Positions 23,938-35,760 of a stretch of 64,000 bases of DNA are shown piece after piece. The position numbers and the translations under genes are program-made. A model generated the notes under the pieces. The model worked only from the letters and a program-made list of their open reading frames with translations, had not been told where the DNA came from and did not search any database. Each line of letters starts with the position of its first letter. Positions within the stretch are counted from its first letter, which is position 1. This stretch comes from Simmondsia chinensis (taxonomy: Eukaryota > Streptophyta > Magnoliopsida > Caryophyllales > Simmondsiaceae). Where the stretch lies: positions 34,996,911 to 35,060,910 of the forward strand of contig JAGTTD010000007.1 of the NCBI GenBank assembly GCA_018398585.1, in the 5' to 3' direction.

Positions 23938-24575
23938 TGTTGCGTAGCATTTTACCGATTTAGTATAATAAAGTGATGTATTCAGTATTCGGGACTTATT
24001 TTGTATAAATTGGACCCTGGCTAATGAACAAAATTACTTTCTCTCTCTAAACTCTCTCTTTCTCATCCCTTTCTTCTATTTCTTCTCTCATCTCACTCTA
24101 ACTCACCCAAACCCTAACCCTAGAGTCGTTACACCAATTCGGTGTAACATTTGGTATCAGATTCAGGACCGAGCTGCGTATTGTCGTCAATGGCCGAAGG
24201 TACTCGAAGTGTCTCCGATATACGCCTCCTGGAGAGCCGCCTGGACGAGAATGATAGCCGATTTCACGAGATGGACTCTCGATTTGAATCGATCCAGACG
24301 GAAATGTCTTCCATGATGTTGATCTTGCGCGAATTACATCAGAATCAGCGGCTAGGTCAGTCGCTTCTTCCTCGACCGGCCGAATCAGCACCGCAGCCAC
24401 CTCCTCCACTGCCTTCAGTATCGAACTCTGCTCCGCCGTCTCGTATGGACTCTTCGCCCTCTTCTCCTTATTAGATTCATACGCGATTGTCCAAAATCGA
24501 CTTTCCGCCCTTCGCCGGCGGTTTAAACATCAAGAATTGGATTTGGAAAGTTGAGCAACTTTTTGGAATCTAGCA
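23938..24575 (+). mobile_element. 5' end of a Gypsy retrotransposon: LTR, PBS, gag start
   Basis: The LTR end ACACCAATTCGGTGTAACA (to 24149) is followed directly by TTTGGTATCAGAT, an initiator-Met tRNA primer-binding site. The LTR has a TATA-like TTGTATAAATTGG near 24000-24013 and the same 3' part as the solo LTR at 38386-38603; a start near 23938 (TGTTGCGTAG) gives about 212 bp. A frame from 24190 (MAEGTRSVSDIRLLESRLDE) has coiled-coil character, then a proline-rich stretch and a stop at about 24474. Beyond the stop, KIDFPPFAGG and WIWKVEQLFG match the Gypsy gag core. The element breaks off near 24575; pol and the 3' LTR are missing. Confidence 0.75.
24190..24571 (+). pseudogene. Gypsy gag fragment
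   Basis: N-terminal gag piece: a charged helix with a repeated R(L/F)xE/D pattern (residues about 10-50), a QPPPPLPS proline segment, one in-frame stop, then the conserved KIDFPPFAGG...WIWKVEQLFG motif, where the frame stops again. It lacks the rest of the capsid, the zinc knuckle and pol. A relic without function. Confidence 0.65.
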
Positions 24576-24938
24576 TTCGAGAGTATATTCATCACTATCA
24601 AAGCTTCGCTATTATTATACACTGAAGTCTCAAAGTCCTAAATGATTTTGTGATTTGATTTCTTCAATATTCATGACATCTTGTACAACTTAAAGCTAGT
24701 GTTATTATTAGACTCGTTTCTGTTAATATCCAAACAATATTAAAGACTTTCGAGCCTTATTGTGGTAAAACTAACCTGACATTAACAAAAAATACTCTTA
24801 CAGTAACATTACTCTAACTTTTTACATAATTCAAAAAAGGGTAACATTATTGACATAGCAAAATTGTTATTACTGGAGATACATCTTTATTTTCAAGAAA
24901 ATTTTATCAATATTATATTACAGAACTCATATTATTAC

Positions 24939-25179
24939 GCTACCAAAGAGGGTACCAACACGGATCCCATTAGAACTCCGAAGTTAAGCCTGCTTTGGTG
25001 AAAGTAGTACCAGAATGGATAACCTCCTGGGAAATTCTTACCCCTCAAGTTAGAGGTTCTCGAAAATAGCCTCTCTTTAGGATAACACCCTGAAGGAGGA
25101 AGGCTGCATATATACACCCCCCTCCCCCCAAGACCCTGCTTAGACGAAAACTTTTGGGACACTAAAAATATTATTTTTT
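24939..25179 (+). mobile_element. 5S-SINE, subfamily A, diverged
   Basis: The target duplication is ATATTATTAC (24929-24938 and 25180-25189). The head carries a small internal deletion (GGTACCAACACGGATCCC) and several substitutions in the pol III region (TGCTTTGGTGAAAGTAGTAC). The tail ends GGGACACTAAAAATATT. It looks older than the other A copies. Confidence 0.87.
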
Positions 25180-25434
25180 ATATTATTACATTGATAAAAA
25201 TAAATTTTACTCTAATAATAATAACTTCAAAAAAAAAAAAAAAGTTGGTCCAAGTCTCAAATAATTAGAAATCAGCTTTAAATTTAGGGGTAGGCGTGCA
25301 TGAAGATTTACAAAGCAGCACTAATAATATGCACGTAGAAAGTGCCTTCCCTTGTCCACGTGTTCCTTGTAGCTCTGCCTTCCCCATTTTCGGTAAAATA
25401 TTGTTGAATATTGACTTCTACGATAAATATGACA

Positions 25435-26116
25435 GAAAATTTATCACTTAGATATCACGAGATTTAAATGTTTATCATTTAATAAGGTATTTTAAATTTT
25501 AAATATTTTATTATTTAGGTATTTTATGTCAAAATTTGATAAATTTTAGTGAGAATCTGACTAGAAACATACCCAGTGTCTCAAGGGCTCCCGCCTACGC
25601 AGGGTCTGGGGGGCGGGTGTACGCAGCCTTCCCCCTTTAGGGTGTTAACCTGAAGAGAGGCCATTTCCGAGTGCCTCCAACCTAAGGGTGAGAATCTGAC
25701 TAATTTTATATAAAAAATACTAATATAATATATATATATAATAATACAGATATATAAGTTATGTCAATATTTTTCACAAAAAATTCAATAAATTTTGATA
25801 AAATATTCACTTAAGTTTGATGTAAATTGCCATTGCCATGATCATGTGTCATTTTTTACATTTTTAGGCAAAAAAATCATCAAATTATGATAAGGATACT
25901 AATATACTATTAAAATCGTGATAAATTTTAGTATTTTTTAATAAAAATTTATTAATTTTTTGATAAAAAGGTATTTGATTGACTATATTTTAAAACTTTA
26001 ACTTTCCTAAGTAAGAAAATATTTACTCAAGTTACCATATTGTATATATATATTAAAATATTAGATTACTTAAATGATAAATGTTCAAAACTTATGGTAC
26101 CTAAGTAATAATTATC
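25435..26116. mobile_element. MITE family K, copy 2, interrupted by a SINE tail
   Basis: It starts GAAAATTTATCACTTAG and ends CCTAAGTAATAATTATC. The interior shares AAATTTGATAAATTTTAGTG with the other copies. A tail-only SINE lies at 25564-25687. Confidence 0.6.
25564..25687 (-). mobile_element. Tail-only 5S-SINE subfamily A insertion (minus)
   Basis: A perfect 15-bp target duplication GTGAGAATCTGACTA (25549-25563 and 25688-25702) brackets 124 bp. The piece starts at the A junction (CCTTAGGTTGGAGGCACTC, read on the minus strand) and runs to the GTATGTTTC end. It has no 5S head, so the insertion was truncated at the 5S/tail border, as at 13752. Confidence 0.88.
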
Positions 26117-26268
26117 CATATAATCGAAAATGCTATTAATTATTTAATAAATATATGCAAATTTAATAAAATTCATAATTTAATATTATTTTTTTTACTC
26201 AATAACTTTGCATGCATACATAAATTTTGTAGATAAATATAACATATGTATTTCCCTAATGTATTATA

Positions 26269-26710
26269 GAAAAATTATCAGTAAGGTATCTCGATATTTG
26301 ATTATTTATCAGCTAGATATCTTAATATTTCGATATATATAATGGAACACCTCAAGGTTTAAACCTTTTATAACTTAAGTAGCCTAAAATTTTAAATTTT
26401 TATCAATCAAGTGCCTTCTGCAGAAATTTGATAGATTTTGATTAAAATATACTAAAATGAAAGATTATTAATTCCAACAATATAAGTACATCATTAGAAT
26501 TTGATGATTTTTGGCCAAGATGATGACACAAGACATGATTTTTGTTATATACACGTAGTTTACATTAAAAATTAGTGAATTATTATCATAATTTGTTGAA
26601 TTTCATAAAAAAAGCTGATATTAGCTTTTATATATTATCGTAATCATGTATTCTATCAATATTTTCTATAAAATAGGGTCGGATTTTTATAAAAAATTAT
26701 TTTTTGGAAT
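26269..26710. mobile_element. MITE family K, copy 3 (right end missing)
   Basis: It starts GAAAAATTATCAGTAAGG and has the family core (AATTTGATGATTTTTGGCC), but no matching right terminus is seen before the TA microsatellite. Confidence 0.45.
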
Positions 26711-26846
26711 AATTGTTCAAGATGTAATTTTCGTATAATATAATACCATGTCAGCTTTTAAAAGGTACACGTGTGCTTCACGCTTCTGATTCGATGCTCA
26801 AAATCTGACATGACATTGCCATTCCAGCAGTATTATGAAATCAAAA

Positions 26847-26851
<5 letters not shown>

Positions 26852-26892
<41 letters not shown>
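26852..26892. repeat. TA microsatellite
   Basis: A run of about 20 TA units. Confidence 0.9.
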
Positions 26893-26898
<6 letters not shown>

Positions 26899-26905
26899 TG
26901 TGCGC

Positions 26906-27370
26906 GAAAAATTATCAATTAAGTATTTTATGGTTTGAGTATTTATTATTTGGATACTCTAATATTTTAATATATAAAATAAGATATTTTGAGTTTTTAG
27001 ATATTTTACCACCGAGGTATCCTGAAATTTTAAAATTTTATTAATTATATACCCTTTTGTTAAAAGTTTTAAGAATTGAGCATGATTTCCACAATACATA
27101 AGCATTTTCATTAGAATTTGATATTTTTTGCCTAAAAATGAGAAAATGACACATAATTATTGTAATTTTTAGGTGATTGGCACTGGCTTATATATATTAT
27201 TGTATTAATATATTATATCAACACTTTTTGTATAAAATTGATTAAATTCTTACAAAAATTCATGAAATTCATGAAATTCAGTCATAGGATACCTAAGTGA
27301 TAAAATATTAAAATGTCAGGGTACATAAGTCATAAATGCTCAAACCTCAAGATACTTAAGTGATAATTTC
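26906..27370. mobile_element. MITE family K, copy 4
   Basis: It is bounded by GAAAAATTATCAATTAAGTA on the left and ACTTAAGTGATAATTTC on the right. This is the clearest terminal inverted repeat of the family. The interior is AT-rich and non-coding. Confidence 0.6.
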
Positions 27371-27386
27371 TCTATATATAAATATA

Positions 27387-27823
27387 CAACAACAACAAAC
27401 AATCCCAGTGATTCAAGAGCTCCCACTTGCGCAGGATCTAGAAGCGGTAGGATATACGCAGCCTTACTCCATCAGAGTGAGACCCTGACGAGAGAATGTT
27501 TCCGAGGACCCCCAGCCTGATAACTTATAGTTATGACGAGCCTAAATGCAGAGCATATAAGGAGCACATAAGGCATATAGATCATGCGAAGCATGTATGT
27601 ATATAAGCATGTAAGCATATAGACAAAATAATCATGTAAGCATGTAAGTATATATGGATGGGGGGTAGCTTCCAGAGTAAAAGGTAAGAGCAAACAAACA
27701 TGTAAGGGAAGGATCATACAAGCGACATAATGCAAACATTTAGAGATACTAGAGCATCTAAAGAGTAAGGGAAGAGAGGGAGAGAGAGGGGGGAGAAAGT
27801 AGAAAAAAAAAAAAGAGAGCACG

Positions 27824-27854
<31 letters not shown>

Positions 27855-28265
27855 GAGAGTATAGAGTATAGAGAGTATCCACATCGATTAGCACTACATC
27901 CCAAGCTAATAAATCCAAGGGGCACTAAGCTACCAACGAACGCCCCATACAGTGTATCTACAAATGAGCATACAAGCATCCTCGTGGAGCTAGAACTAGC
28001 TTACGGGTGCTCGAAGTTCCTACACTGCTAAATGGGTTACCCTTAAAGCTAATCCTCTACTGAGCTCTACCTGGGGCCATCTCTTCACTTATGTTGAGGT
28101 AAGTGAGGTCCTGTCGAATTGTCTTCATCCAACTCTTGTTTGACTTGCCTCTACCACTCTTCCCGTCTTTAATATGGAATTGTGTATCTCCTCACAGGGG
28201 CAGTGGAGTTTCTCCATCTAACTCTTCTTTGACCGGCCTCTTCCTCTCTTCTCGTTTGTGGATCG
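27387..28265 (-). mobile_element. 5'-truncated RTE LINE (3' end)
   Basis: Read on the minus strand, the left part ends with the shared tail: GTTTCCGAGGACCCCCAGCC region at 27500-27516 as seen on the plus strand, then a (GTT)n end at 27388. Upstream (28030-28265) is the RTE C-terminal coding remnant and 3' untranslated region also seen at 48.6, 57.8 and 62.5 kb. A likely target duplication is CTATATATAAATATA (27372-27386) and CTATAGATAAGTATA (28266-28280), 13 of 15. A GA microsatellite (27820-27860) has expanded in the untranslated region. Confidence 0.75.
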
Positions 28266-28777
28266 CTATAGATAAGTATAAACTAAAAAATTAATTTAAT
28301 AGAATTTTTAATAATTTAATACTTTTTAAGAATATTATTTAATGTATAAATTATAATTTAATACTTTTTAAAAATATTATTTAATGTATAAATTTAGTAT
28401 GAATATATATATATATATATATAAGTAAAGGCAAACAGCTTTAGGATCGTCCGTAGCGCACCAGGAAACCCAAGGTATTCTTTCTGATGAAAGAGGAGCG
28501 AGCTCTGTCCAGTGAACTGTACCACACTGAAAGGTCAGACCTCCTACAACCATAATCTGCTAGCCAATCTGTTAATCTATTTGCCTCCTAATAATAATTA
28601 TTAGATGAGACCTGTGAAAATTTTGATATGTAAGTACGATATTCCATCAGATAATAATAACAGCAGAGAATATAATAAGATATTGTATGGATCCTCTATC
28701 TCCTGCCTTTGTATTATGCATGGCTACGTGTCGTTTGCTTGCTACTTGCTATTTTATGCTACAATGCGTGGTCGGAC

Positions 28778-29023
28778 GTAGTAACATAAGGAACATACCC
28801 AATGCCTCAAGGGCTCCGGCCTACGCAGGGTCTGGGGGGCGGATGTACGCAGCCTTCCCCCTTCAGGGTGTTAACCTGAAGAGAGGCTGTTTCCCAGTGC
28901 CCCCAACCTGAGGGTGAGGACTTCCCAGAAGGTCACCCATCCTGGTACTACTCTCGTCCAAGCACGCTTAACTTCGGAGTTCTAATGGGATCCGGTGACA
29001 ACGTGTTGGTGCCCTTTTTGGTA
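28778..29023 (-). mobile_element. 5S-SINE, subfamily A (minus), well preserved
   Basis: The target duplication CTACAATGCGTGGTCGGAC (28759-28777) recurs as CTACAATGCATGGTCGGAC (29024-29042), one mismatch. The head is nearly intact (CCAAGCACGCTTAACTTCGG; GGTCACCCATCCTGGTACTA), as is the tail. With the 15712 copy it is among the least diverged, so it is probably recent. Confidence 0.93.
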
Positions 29024-29186
29024 CTACAATGCATGGTCGGACATAACCCCAAGCAATTTAATCAACTGCTTAGAGGCCCAAGCTGTAGCAATCCCTAAAA
29101 CCGATCACATGTTAATTTTCTTTTTTTTTTTTGTGTGTTGTTTTAAGTTTTTTTTTTTGGTAAATGTGTTGTTTTAAGTATTAATA

Positions 29187-29299
29187 AACAACAACAAACT
29201 CAATGTCTGAAAGGCTTCTGCCAAGGCGATGTGTAGGGAGGGTTACTCTTACAAAGTACTATACTAAAGGGAAGCTATGTTCAAGGTCCCCCAACGCTA
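29187..29299 (-). mobile_element. Diverged RTE LINE 3' remnant
   Basis: The plus strand reads AACAACAACAAACTCAATG at its left edge and CAAGGTCCCCCAACGCTAA at its right: the tail of the RTE family with internal changes. The next bases (AAAAAGTAAAAGCAAGACAA) are the target duplication of a subfamily B SINE, so the SINE landed in or beside this remnant. Confidence 0.6.
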
Positions 29300-29319
29300 A
29301 AAAGTAAAAGCAAGACAAC

Positions 29320-29575
29320 AGCAACAACAATAATAGGCCCAGTGCCTCAAAGGCTCCCGCCTGAGTAGAGTCTAGGAAGGGGGATGTACGCAGCCTTACC
29401 CCTTCAGGGTGTAACCTTACCGAGAGGCTGTTTTCGAGGACCTCCAACCTTATAGGATTGGCAACACGAGGACTTCCCAGGAGGTCACCCATTCTAGTAT
29501 TACTCTCACCAAAGCACGCTTAATTTCAGAGTTTTTAATAGGTTTCAGTACATCAGTACCTGATAAATGAACCCC
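29320..29575 (-). mobile_element. 5S-SINE, subfamily B (minus)
   Basis: The 20-bp target duplication AAAAAGTAAAAGCAAGACAA (29300-29319) recurs as AAAAAGTAAAAACAAGACAA (29576-29595), one mismatch. The B junction is intact (CCTTATAGGATTGGCAACAC on this strand). The 5' edge is TACCTGATAAATGAACCCC, and the tail ends in a (GTT)n-type repeat. Confidence 0.92.
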
Positions 29576-30653
29576 AAAAAGTAAAAACAAGACAATAATG
29601 ATAAAATCAAGTCAAATTAAGTCAAACTAATATTAATTGTTAATATTGCTTCCAAATATTAATTGTTAATAATATAAGTTTATGGTAAAGTTTTTATGGT
29701 TTATTGCATGAACATTTATGTTTTTAAAGTTATATAAAGGGCCCTGTATAAAATATTTGCTTTGGTTCCCGAAAATGACAACCAATAAACTTGAGGAGTT
29801 GGAACCATGTCGTTTTGATTAATGAAGTACGTGTTCACTATGTGATTGAAGATCAAGTCAAGTGAAGCATGTACTCGAGGATTTGTTAGTAAAATTGAAG
29901 TATAATATATATTTAGGACACGTATGTGCATTTACCTGTTTAAAAGAGTGTTTATATGCAATCGTCAATAATATGATAAAATTAAAATATGTGTTTCGTT
30001 ATGTTATTTTAATAATACAAGTATTATAATACGTATTAAAATATAAATTGGTAATTAAAAATAATCAATAGTCACACCTAATAAGTATCCTATATTCTAT
30101 ATTTGGTAAATTTGTCACTTTAAATAACTCTTAAATTATTGATTGTACCCTACTATTTACTATGTGTTATGCGTCTGCTAGTACCGCAATTGTGACTAAC
30201 ATTGTCGTTTACTTTTATAAGTTAGTGAAATTTGGATTGAAAGCTTCATGTATATAACTGAATACTTTTTTTCGATAAGTGGTGGCAAAATGCCTTACAG
30301 AGTACGGCATTCCAGACAAGGAACCCAACCCACCAAACAGTGGCTGAAGACAAAAAGGACAAACAAAACAAAAACAAAGCCACCACAGGCACATATGCCC
30401 ATTATAGCCCAAAATCCAGAACTACACAACCACTGTTAGAAAACCTTATAGTAAAACCCCAAAGCTTCATAATTCATCAAATTTCTAACAAATACACTAG
30501 TCATATTCTTCCAAGAGACAACATTTCTCCGTGGGATTTCACCGAACACCTTGTACGCAATCTTTAAGTTATTCAAAATAGAATAACAACTTAAAATTGC
30601 ATTCAAAGAACAAACATAAACAATTAATGGTATACATCAATACAAGCATAACA

Positions 30654-31317
30654 TGTGATAAGGATATAATAGAGTTGCATAGATTGTAAGGAAAAATTGG
30701 CTAATATTTTGGAAAGATTTTACTAAACGATGATACCGCGCCGTGGTCAAGACCATTGTCCTAAAAGACGATTTTGCCGCTGCTCCAATGCACACAGTAT
30801 AACCGGTGGCCATCCTCCAGGATTAACGCGATCCGACTCTTAACTTGCACTCGTTAATTGTCGGGTAGGAGTACTTTGAACTTTGCCCAAATCGTGAAAC
30901 AGGAAGAAGAGGGGAAGCCAGAAAGAAGTCGAGCTGGGTGATTGCTAACAGAGACCACCGGCCTTAGCTGGTAATTGTGACCATGAATTTCCGGAGAAGT
31001 ATTCCATTTTGCTTTGAGATGGACTGGAACACGTAGATCAGATCCAGAGCAAAGGGTGGGGAAGGAGATTAATGCAGGATGGTCAGACTGAAGAGGAAAA
31101 AATGGGATTTATAGTGGGATTAGGTGTGGGGTTTTATTTGCAACGTTCAAAACTAGTGCTTGCTATTACAAAAGTCAGTGTTAATTGCGAACGTTTACCT
31201 GGTTAATTACCAACGTTTATTTGAATTAACAACATTCAAATTGCTAATGAATATGAAATGGTAATGGCAAAGATTTTTCCATAACACTTAAGTTTAGCTT
31301 ATATAATTTTTCCAACA
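30654..31317 (-). mobile_element. 3' LTR of a minus-strand LTR retrotransposon
   Basis: On the minus strand a polypurine run (GGGGGGGATT, 31327-31318) is followed immediately by TGTTGGAAAAATTATATAAG, the classic polypurine tract and 3' LTR border. A TATA box (CTATAAAT, about 31114-31107) lies some 200 bp into the LTR. The far LTR end is uncertain; a TG/CA end near 30654 is only a guess. No 5' LTR or pol was found. Confidence 0.55.
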
Positions 31318-31530
31318 ATCCCCCCCAGAGGATACAAACGGAAGAGAACAAAGAAGAATAAATTGGACAAAGGGAGTTTAGTTTTTCAGTGCCGATGTCT
31401 CACGACTTGAATCATCACCTAGTGTAACCCAAGTTTAGGACCAACATCTTGCGAGATGACTTTCATCTTGAACCTCACAAGGGGTTGTATACTCTACCAC
31501 TCGGACACATAACAAACTCCAGATCTCAGG

Positions 31531-32035
31531 AACTCCTGTAGTTTGGCGCGTTTTATCGGTCATGCGCTCGTTCTGGATATTCATAGGCGCTCTAAAAGGA
31601 AAGTCTTAAACCTTCATAGGGAGCGGCCACATTCCCACACCTATATAGGTGGATCCCATCAAGTGTGTGTTACCGCTCACCACCAAACATACGGCTATGG
31701 GTCCATTAAAAGCTAGAGCTCAACCTTACTCCTTGGTAACATAATGACAACTCATGCGGTTCGGCGCATTTTACCAGTCATGCGCTCATCCTGTATATTC
31801 ATAGGCGCTCTACAAGACAAGTCTTGAACCTTTAGAAGGAGCGACCAGACTCCCACACCTACATAGGTGAATCCCATTAAGTGTGTGTTACCGTACACCA
31901 CCACACATATGGATATGAGTCCATTAAGAGCTAAAGCTCAACCTCACCTCCGGTAACATACAGACAGTGTCCATCAAGTGCAAGCCTCGCTTACACCACC
32001 AAACATATGGTTATGGACCCGTCTCTGCACTGTCA
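31531..32035 (-). repeat. 218-bp tandem repeat in an LTR-element internal region
   Basis: Two full units (about 31531-31748 and 31749-31966) and a partial third (to about 32035) share GGCGCRTTTTA, CATGCGCTC, TATTCATAGGCGCTCT, AGTGTGTGTTACCG and ATATGG blocks. They lie just upstream, on the minus strand, of the polypurine tract and 3' LTR, where non-coding tandem repeats are common in plant LTR elements. No protein is encoded. Confidence 0.65.
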
Positions 32036-32400
32036 CACCATAGGGAGGGACAACATAAAACGCAGTGCATTTCTTGAATGAAACTATGACTTTTCACATT
32101 GAACCTGCCAACTCAATCTTTAAGGACAACTAAACAATGCAGGTTTTAGAGGGGTGTCACAAAGCATAGCTCATTAATGAGCCTAAATACATTTTCATTA
32201 GTCGTATATCTTTCATTGATATCAACACAATAAGGGGCTTATTACAAATTGGGGAAAACCCTAGACCCCAAATTGTGCCCAAGACAGTAGAAGAGAAACC
32301 GCATTCTCCTTCTTCTTCTTCTTCTTGATGCGAAGGAATGTTGTTCCATCTTCGATGCAGCAAAAGGTGTGGAGGATCTCCTCCACTAGACCGTGGTATG

Positions 32401-34165
32401 CTAAGCCCAGTCTTTTTCCAGTTTCCCAAGTTCGGACAGCACGCTGTAACTTTTCCTTCTCCCGGTCTTGTACATTAGGTTGATGCGGAGGCCACTCGAC
32501 GGCATAGGAGCAACAGGAGTTGCATCAAAGGGCTCAACTGGCATTCCAGATTCCAAATCAGGAAGGAAAACAACCAAAATAATCTCAGGACCTTGGGCAA
32601 GAGCTAGTAGATCTTCCCTTCTACCCTCATTTTTCTCAATAGAGACACACACTCCTTCCTCAGAAAAGTTGTTGCACTCCATTATCTCTTCAACATCTAT
32701 ATGGATGTTAGATGCAGAGGGAATAAGTGCGAGCTGAAGCAAACTATCAAGGGCCACAATCTGTAGGTCTTCTCTAGTGTCTTCATTGTTTTGAATGGAA
32801 GCACCCCTACCACCCTGTGCAGTTTCTGTGCTGTCACCCATCTCCTTAACTATTGTGTGACTATTTGAGGCCTCATTTATAGGTTCATTACTTATAAAGC
32901 TATCTTGTACTATGTTTTGGATGAATAGCCCTTCAGACTCTGCGCTTGGCTCACTACTGACCTCTTCTCTATTCTCGGTAACCTTTACTTGATTCAGTTG
33001 AACAGTTTCTTGTTGAGGATTAGACAAACGGACTAACTCAAGTTGTGGCTATGCTTCTTGTTGCAGGACTATAGCCTCCAAATGGGGGTTCAAATCCACT
33101 TGTACGTCAGCAAACTCATTGGGAGGAAGTTCATGATTAAAGCCTGGACTGTCTCGGTCTCTTTAAACCCTGCTGCTTGAGTTGGCTTGTCATTCCAATG
33201 GCGTATCAGGCACCCTGCTGCACGTACCGAAGTCAAGAGCAGCACTACTAGTATCTTCAAGTAAGGTGCGCTGGCAAGCAACAGGAGGACCATCAGTTCT
33301 ACCTTTGCTGATATGGACATTCACACCATAACTCCCTACGTTAAATTGTATGTCCTCTTCTATGGTTTTGAATTAGGTTGTATCAATAAGTACAAGGCCA
33401 CCTTCGAAAGAGCAAGTTTCGTCCGGGTTTGGCTCAATCTAAATAACATCCCCCCACAGCTCCGCAACCGTCGTGATGTTTATGCTATTCCACCCTTGAG
33501 CAGGTAACCCGTATACAGATATCCAAGTTCTCTTGGTTTCCCATCGCTCTAATTCTGACCACGGTTCTGCAACCACACACCATGACTTGAACCAATCACT
33601 CCATTCTGTTAGTTTGAGATCCTGCTCATACTGATTCCTGAAAGTGAGGATAAATTTGAATTTATCCATGTCCCTGACCTCCACTTCGATTTTACCACTC
33701 TCAAGAAGAAGTTGAATGACGCTTTCTCTGTTGGTTGGCTGTGATTTCATGCAAACAATGCTTCTATAAAGCATTTCAAGTTCAGCCTCATTTGTGTGGC
33801 CCTGGACAACTCGTAGAGGACGACAAGGTTGAGCCTGGTTTGAAGCCTTATATTCACTTCCTGCCTGGAGTTATGAAAACCCGCCATATAACGGCTACTA
33901 GGTCAAGGCCTGTCATATTTCACAAAACACACATTGATGTTATTACCCAACATCGATATTCCATTCATTCCCCTGATCACATTTTCAGCGTCACTTCTAT
34001 TTGTAAATCTAACAAAACCAAAAGCCAGCCTACTGTTTCGTTTGATTTTTCATGATATGAAAACATTAGATATCCAGCCCTAGCTTCTAAACCAAAGCTT
34101 AAGGACATCAGCCTGCATGAATCTTGGTAGATTATCCACCAACAAAGTGAAATTTTCAGATCCAA
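32401..34165 (-). pseudogene. Broken L1-type LINE ORF1 (RRM and DUF4283-like)
   Basis: Fragments in several frames on the minus strand line up as one plant L1 ORF1. First (34165-33900) is an RRM: FTLLVDNLPRFMQADVLKLW at the start and, after a stop, FGFVRFTNRSDAENVIRGMN with the RNP1 motif. Next (33774-33439) is a DUF4283-like region ending TWISVYGLPAQGWN...ELWGDV. Last (33027-32401) is an open 208-codon acidic stretch ending KSYSVLSELGKLEKDWA. Plant L1 ORF1 proteins bind element RNA. Stops and frameshifts between blocks show it is dead. No ORF2 was found next to it. A derived host RRM gene cannot be excluded. Confidence 0.55.
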
Positions 34166-34230
34166 TCTGGTTCTGTGAACCCCATTTCAAAACTAGGTGC
34201 CCGTTCAAGTTCCGTTGTAGTGCTGGTACA

Positions 34231-34510
34231 TCATCCTGAGCACAGACCCCTCACGTAGTAGGTGGTTGAGGGATAGAGATTAGGGATGGTGATGGAGGAA
34301 GGGGAGGAGGCGCCGGTTGAGGGGACAGGTGAGGGTTGTGGCCACCAACAGAACCAACAGCATCCATATACACTGGAATGTTCAATTGTTAGTACCGGTG
34401 TGAAGATCGACGCTCGGAGATTTGGAATCACCAAGTGGCTGTCAGAGATCTCGCCCCACGTGCCTACACGCGCTGTCGGATGCGGGGCCAAAGTGGGAAA
34501 CTCAGAGCAT
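34231..34510 (-). other. GC-rich leader-like sequence upstream of the L1 ORF1
   Basis: GC-richer DNA directly 5' (minus strand) of the ORF1 remnant, with purine-rich GGTGATGGAGGAAGGGGAGG on the plus strand. It could be the LINE 5' untranslated region. No motif decides this. Confidence 0.3.
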
Positions 34511-34931
34511 CTAATTGGTTAACTTTTGTCGACATGTATATAATTGAATAATACACTTATGTATTAGATCTCGTGTAATTTTCTTACCTTATTTTACTAA
34601 TAGGGACACCATCAACACTGTTGAAGATTAGAGGCTTGAGCTCAAGGCGGTTACCAGGAATGCAATAAGAGAGGCAAACCCCCAACTCAAGGAAGTAACC
34701 TGCAATACGAAAGGAAATGTGGACCTCAAAGAACCATTACGGAGAAGTCGGGAGACATGAAGAACAAGACTTGTTGATTTCATCATGTGCTTATAGTAGC
34801 AAAAATCCAAGTAGACAATGGGAGGATTGAGGCTGAGGATGTGCCAAGTGATTGCGTGATTTCAAGGAGTACTAGTTCGATTGCTAGCTACTAAATAAGG
34901 GAATTTGGAGCATAGCAAAGGGTCCCAAAAC

Positions 34932-35752
34932 TAGGGGCGGACGCAACCTATCCAGTCAATACTATATTTTTATCATATATTTAATAATACGTGATTAAAA
35001 GTTATAAAGCATGCCCTCAATCTAGTGGTAAAGTTATTCTTACATGATGCCAGAGGTCGCGGGTTCAAGGCTTGTGCATCTTCTTTGTCATTGTTTTTTT
35101 TCAAATTTTATCTTGGCTCTCTACTCCTCTTTTATAGAATATTTTATTTGACTTTGAATAAATTTACTAATTTATAAATTATAATCATTGAATATTATTT
35201 TTTATATGCTAATATCTCTACTTTTTAATTAATATCTTAGTATAATTGTATTTTAATAATTATATATTTAATTTTAGTTAATTAAGTATGTAATAGTAAT
35301 CAATATATAACTATTATATGATAACTAATATATTTATGATGCAACATGATACTGCCCCAATCAATGCCGTTTCCTTATCCTATCCTCATCCTACTTAATT
35401 GATTGAGAGAAAACTAATGATGATGCTATTAATCGTTATTTGATAAGTGAGCATATATCAAGCAAAATTAAACATTTCTTTGGGGACATTAGTGGATTTG
35501 TCCAAAAACGTAATTGTTTTTAAATTGAGTAATACACACACGCATACATACATACATATGCAAATATGCACAGCATTTTTATATTGATATATTATATGAT
35601 TCTTTTTGTGATTTTTTGGATATTTTTTAAATTACCTCTCAATTTTGTCCTAATTTGCGAATAATAGTCTAAATCTCAGATTTCATTGACTGCCGCTCAA
35701 TGCGACTTCCTATATGTGGCTCCAGTGAAAAACTTTTCTAAATCTGCCACTG
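34932..35752. mobile_element. Non-autonomous hAT-like element with tRNA-like insert
   Basis: 8-bp flanks CCCAAAAC (34924-34931) and TCCAAAAC (35753-35760) differ at one base. The left end TAGGGGCGGACGC and the reversed right end CAGTGGCAGATTT are short imperfect inverted repeats of the hAT type. Near the left end, 35010-35068 reads CCTCAATCTAGTGGTAAAG...GCGGGTTCAAGG, tRNA-like A and B boxes. No transposase is encoded. The rest is AT-rich. Confidence 0.6.
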
Positions 35753-35760
35753 TCCAAAAC

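Noticed and set aside
28900..29005. Functional 5S rRNA gene
   Set aside because: Matches to 5S rRNA are partial (no intact 5' start), always joined to the RTE-type tail, and flanked by target duplications. They are SINE heads, not 5S genes.
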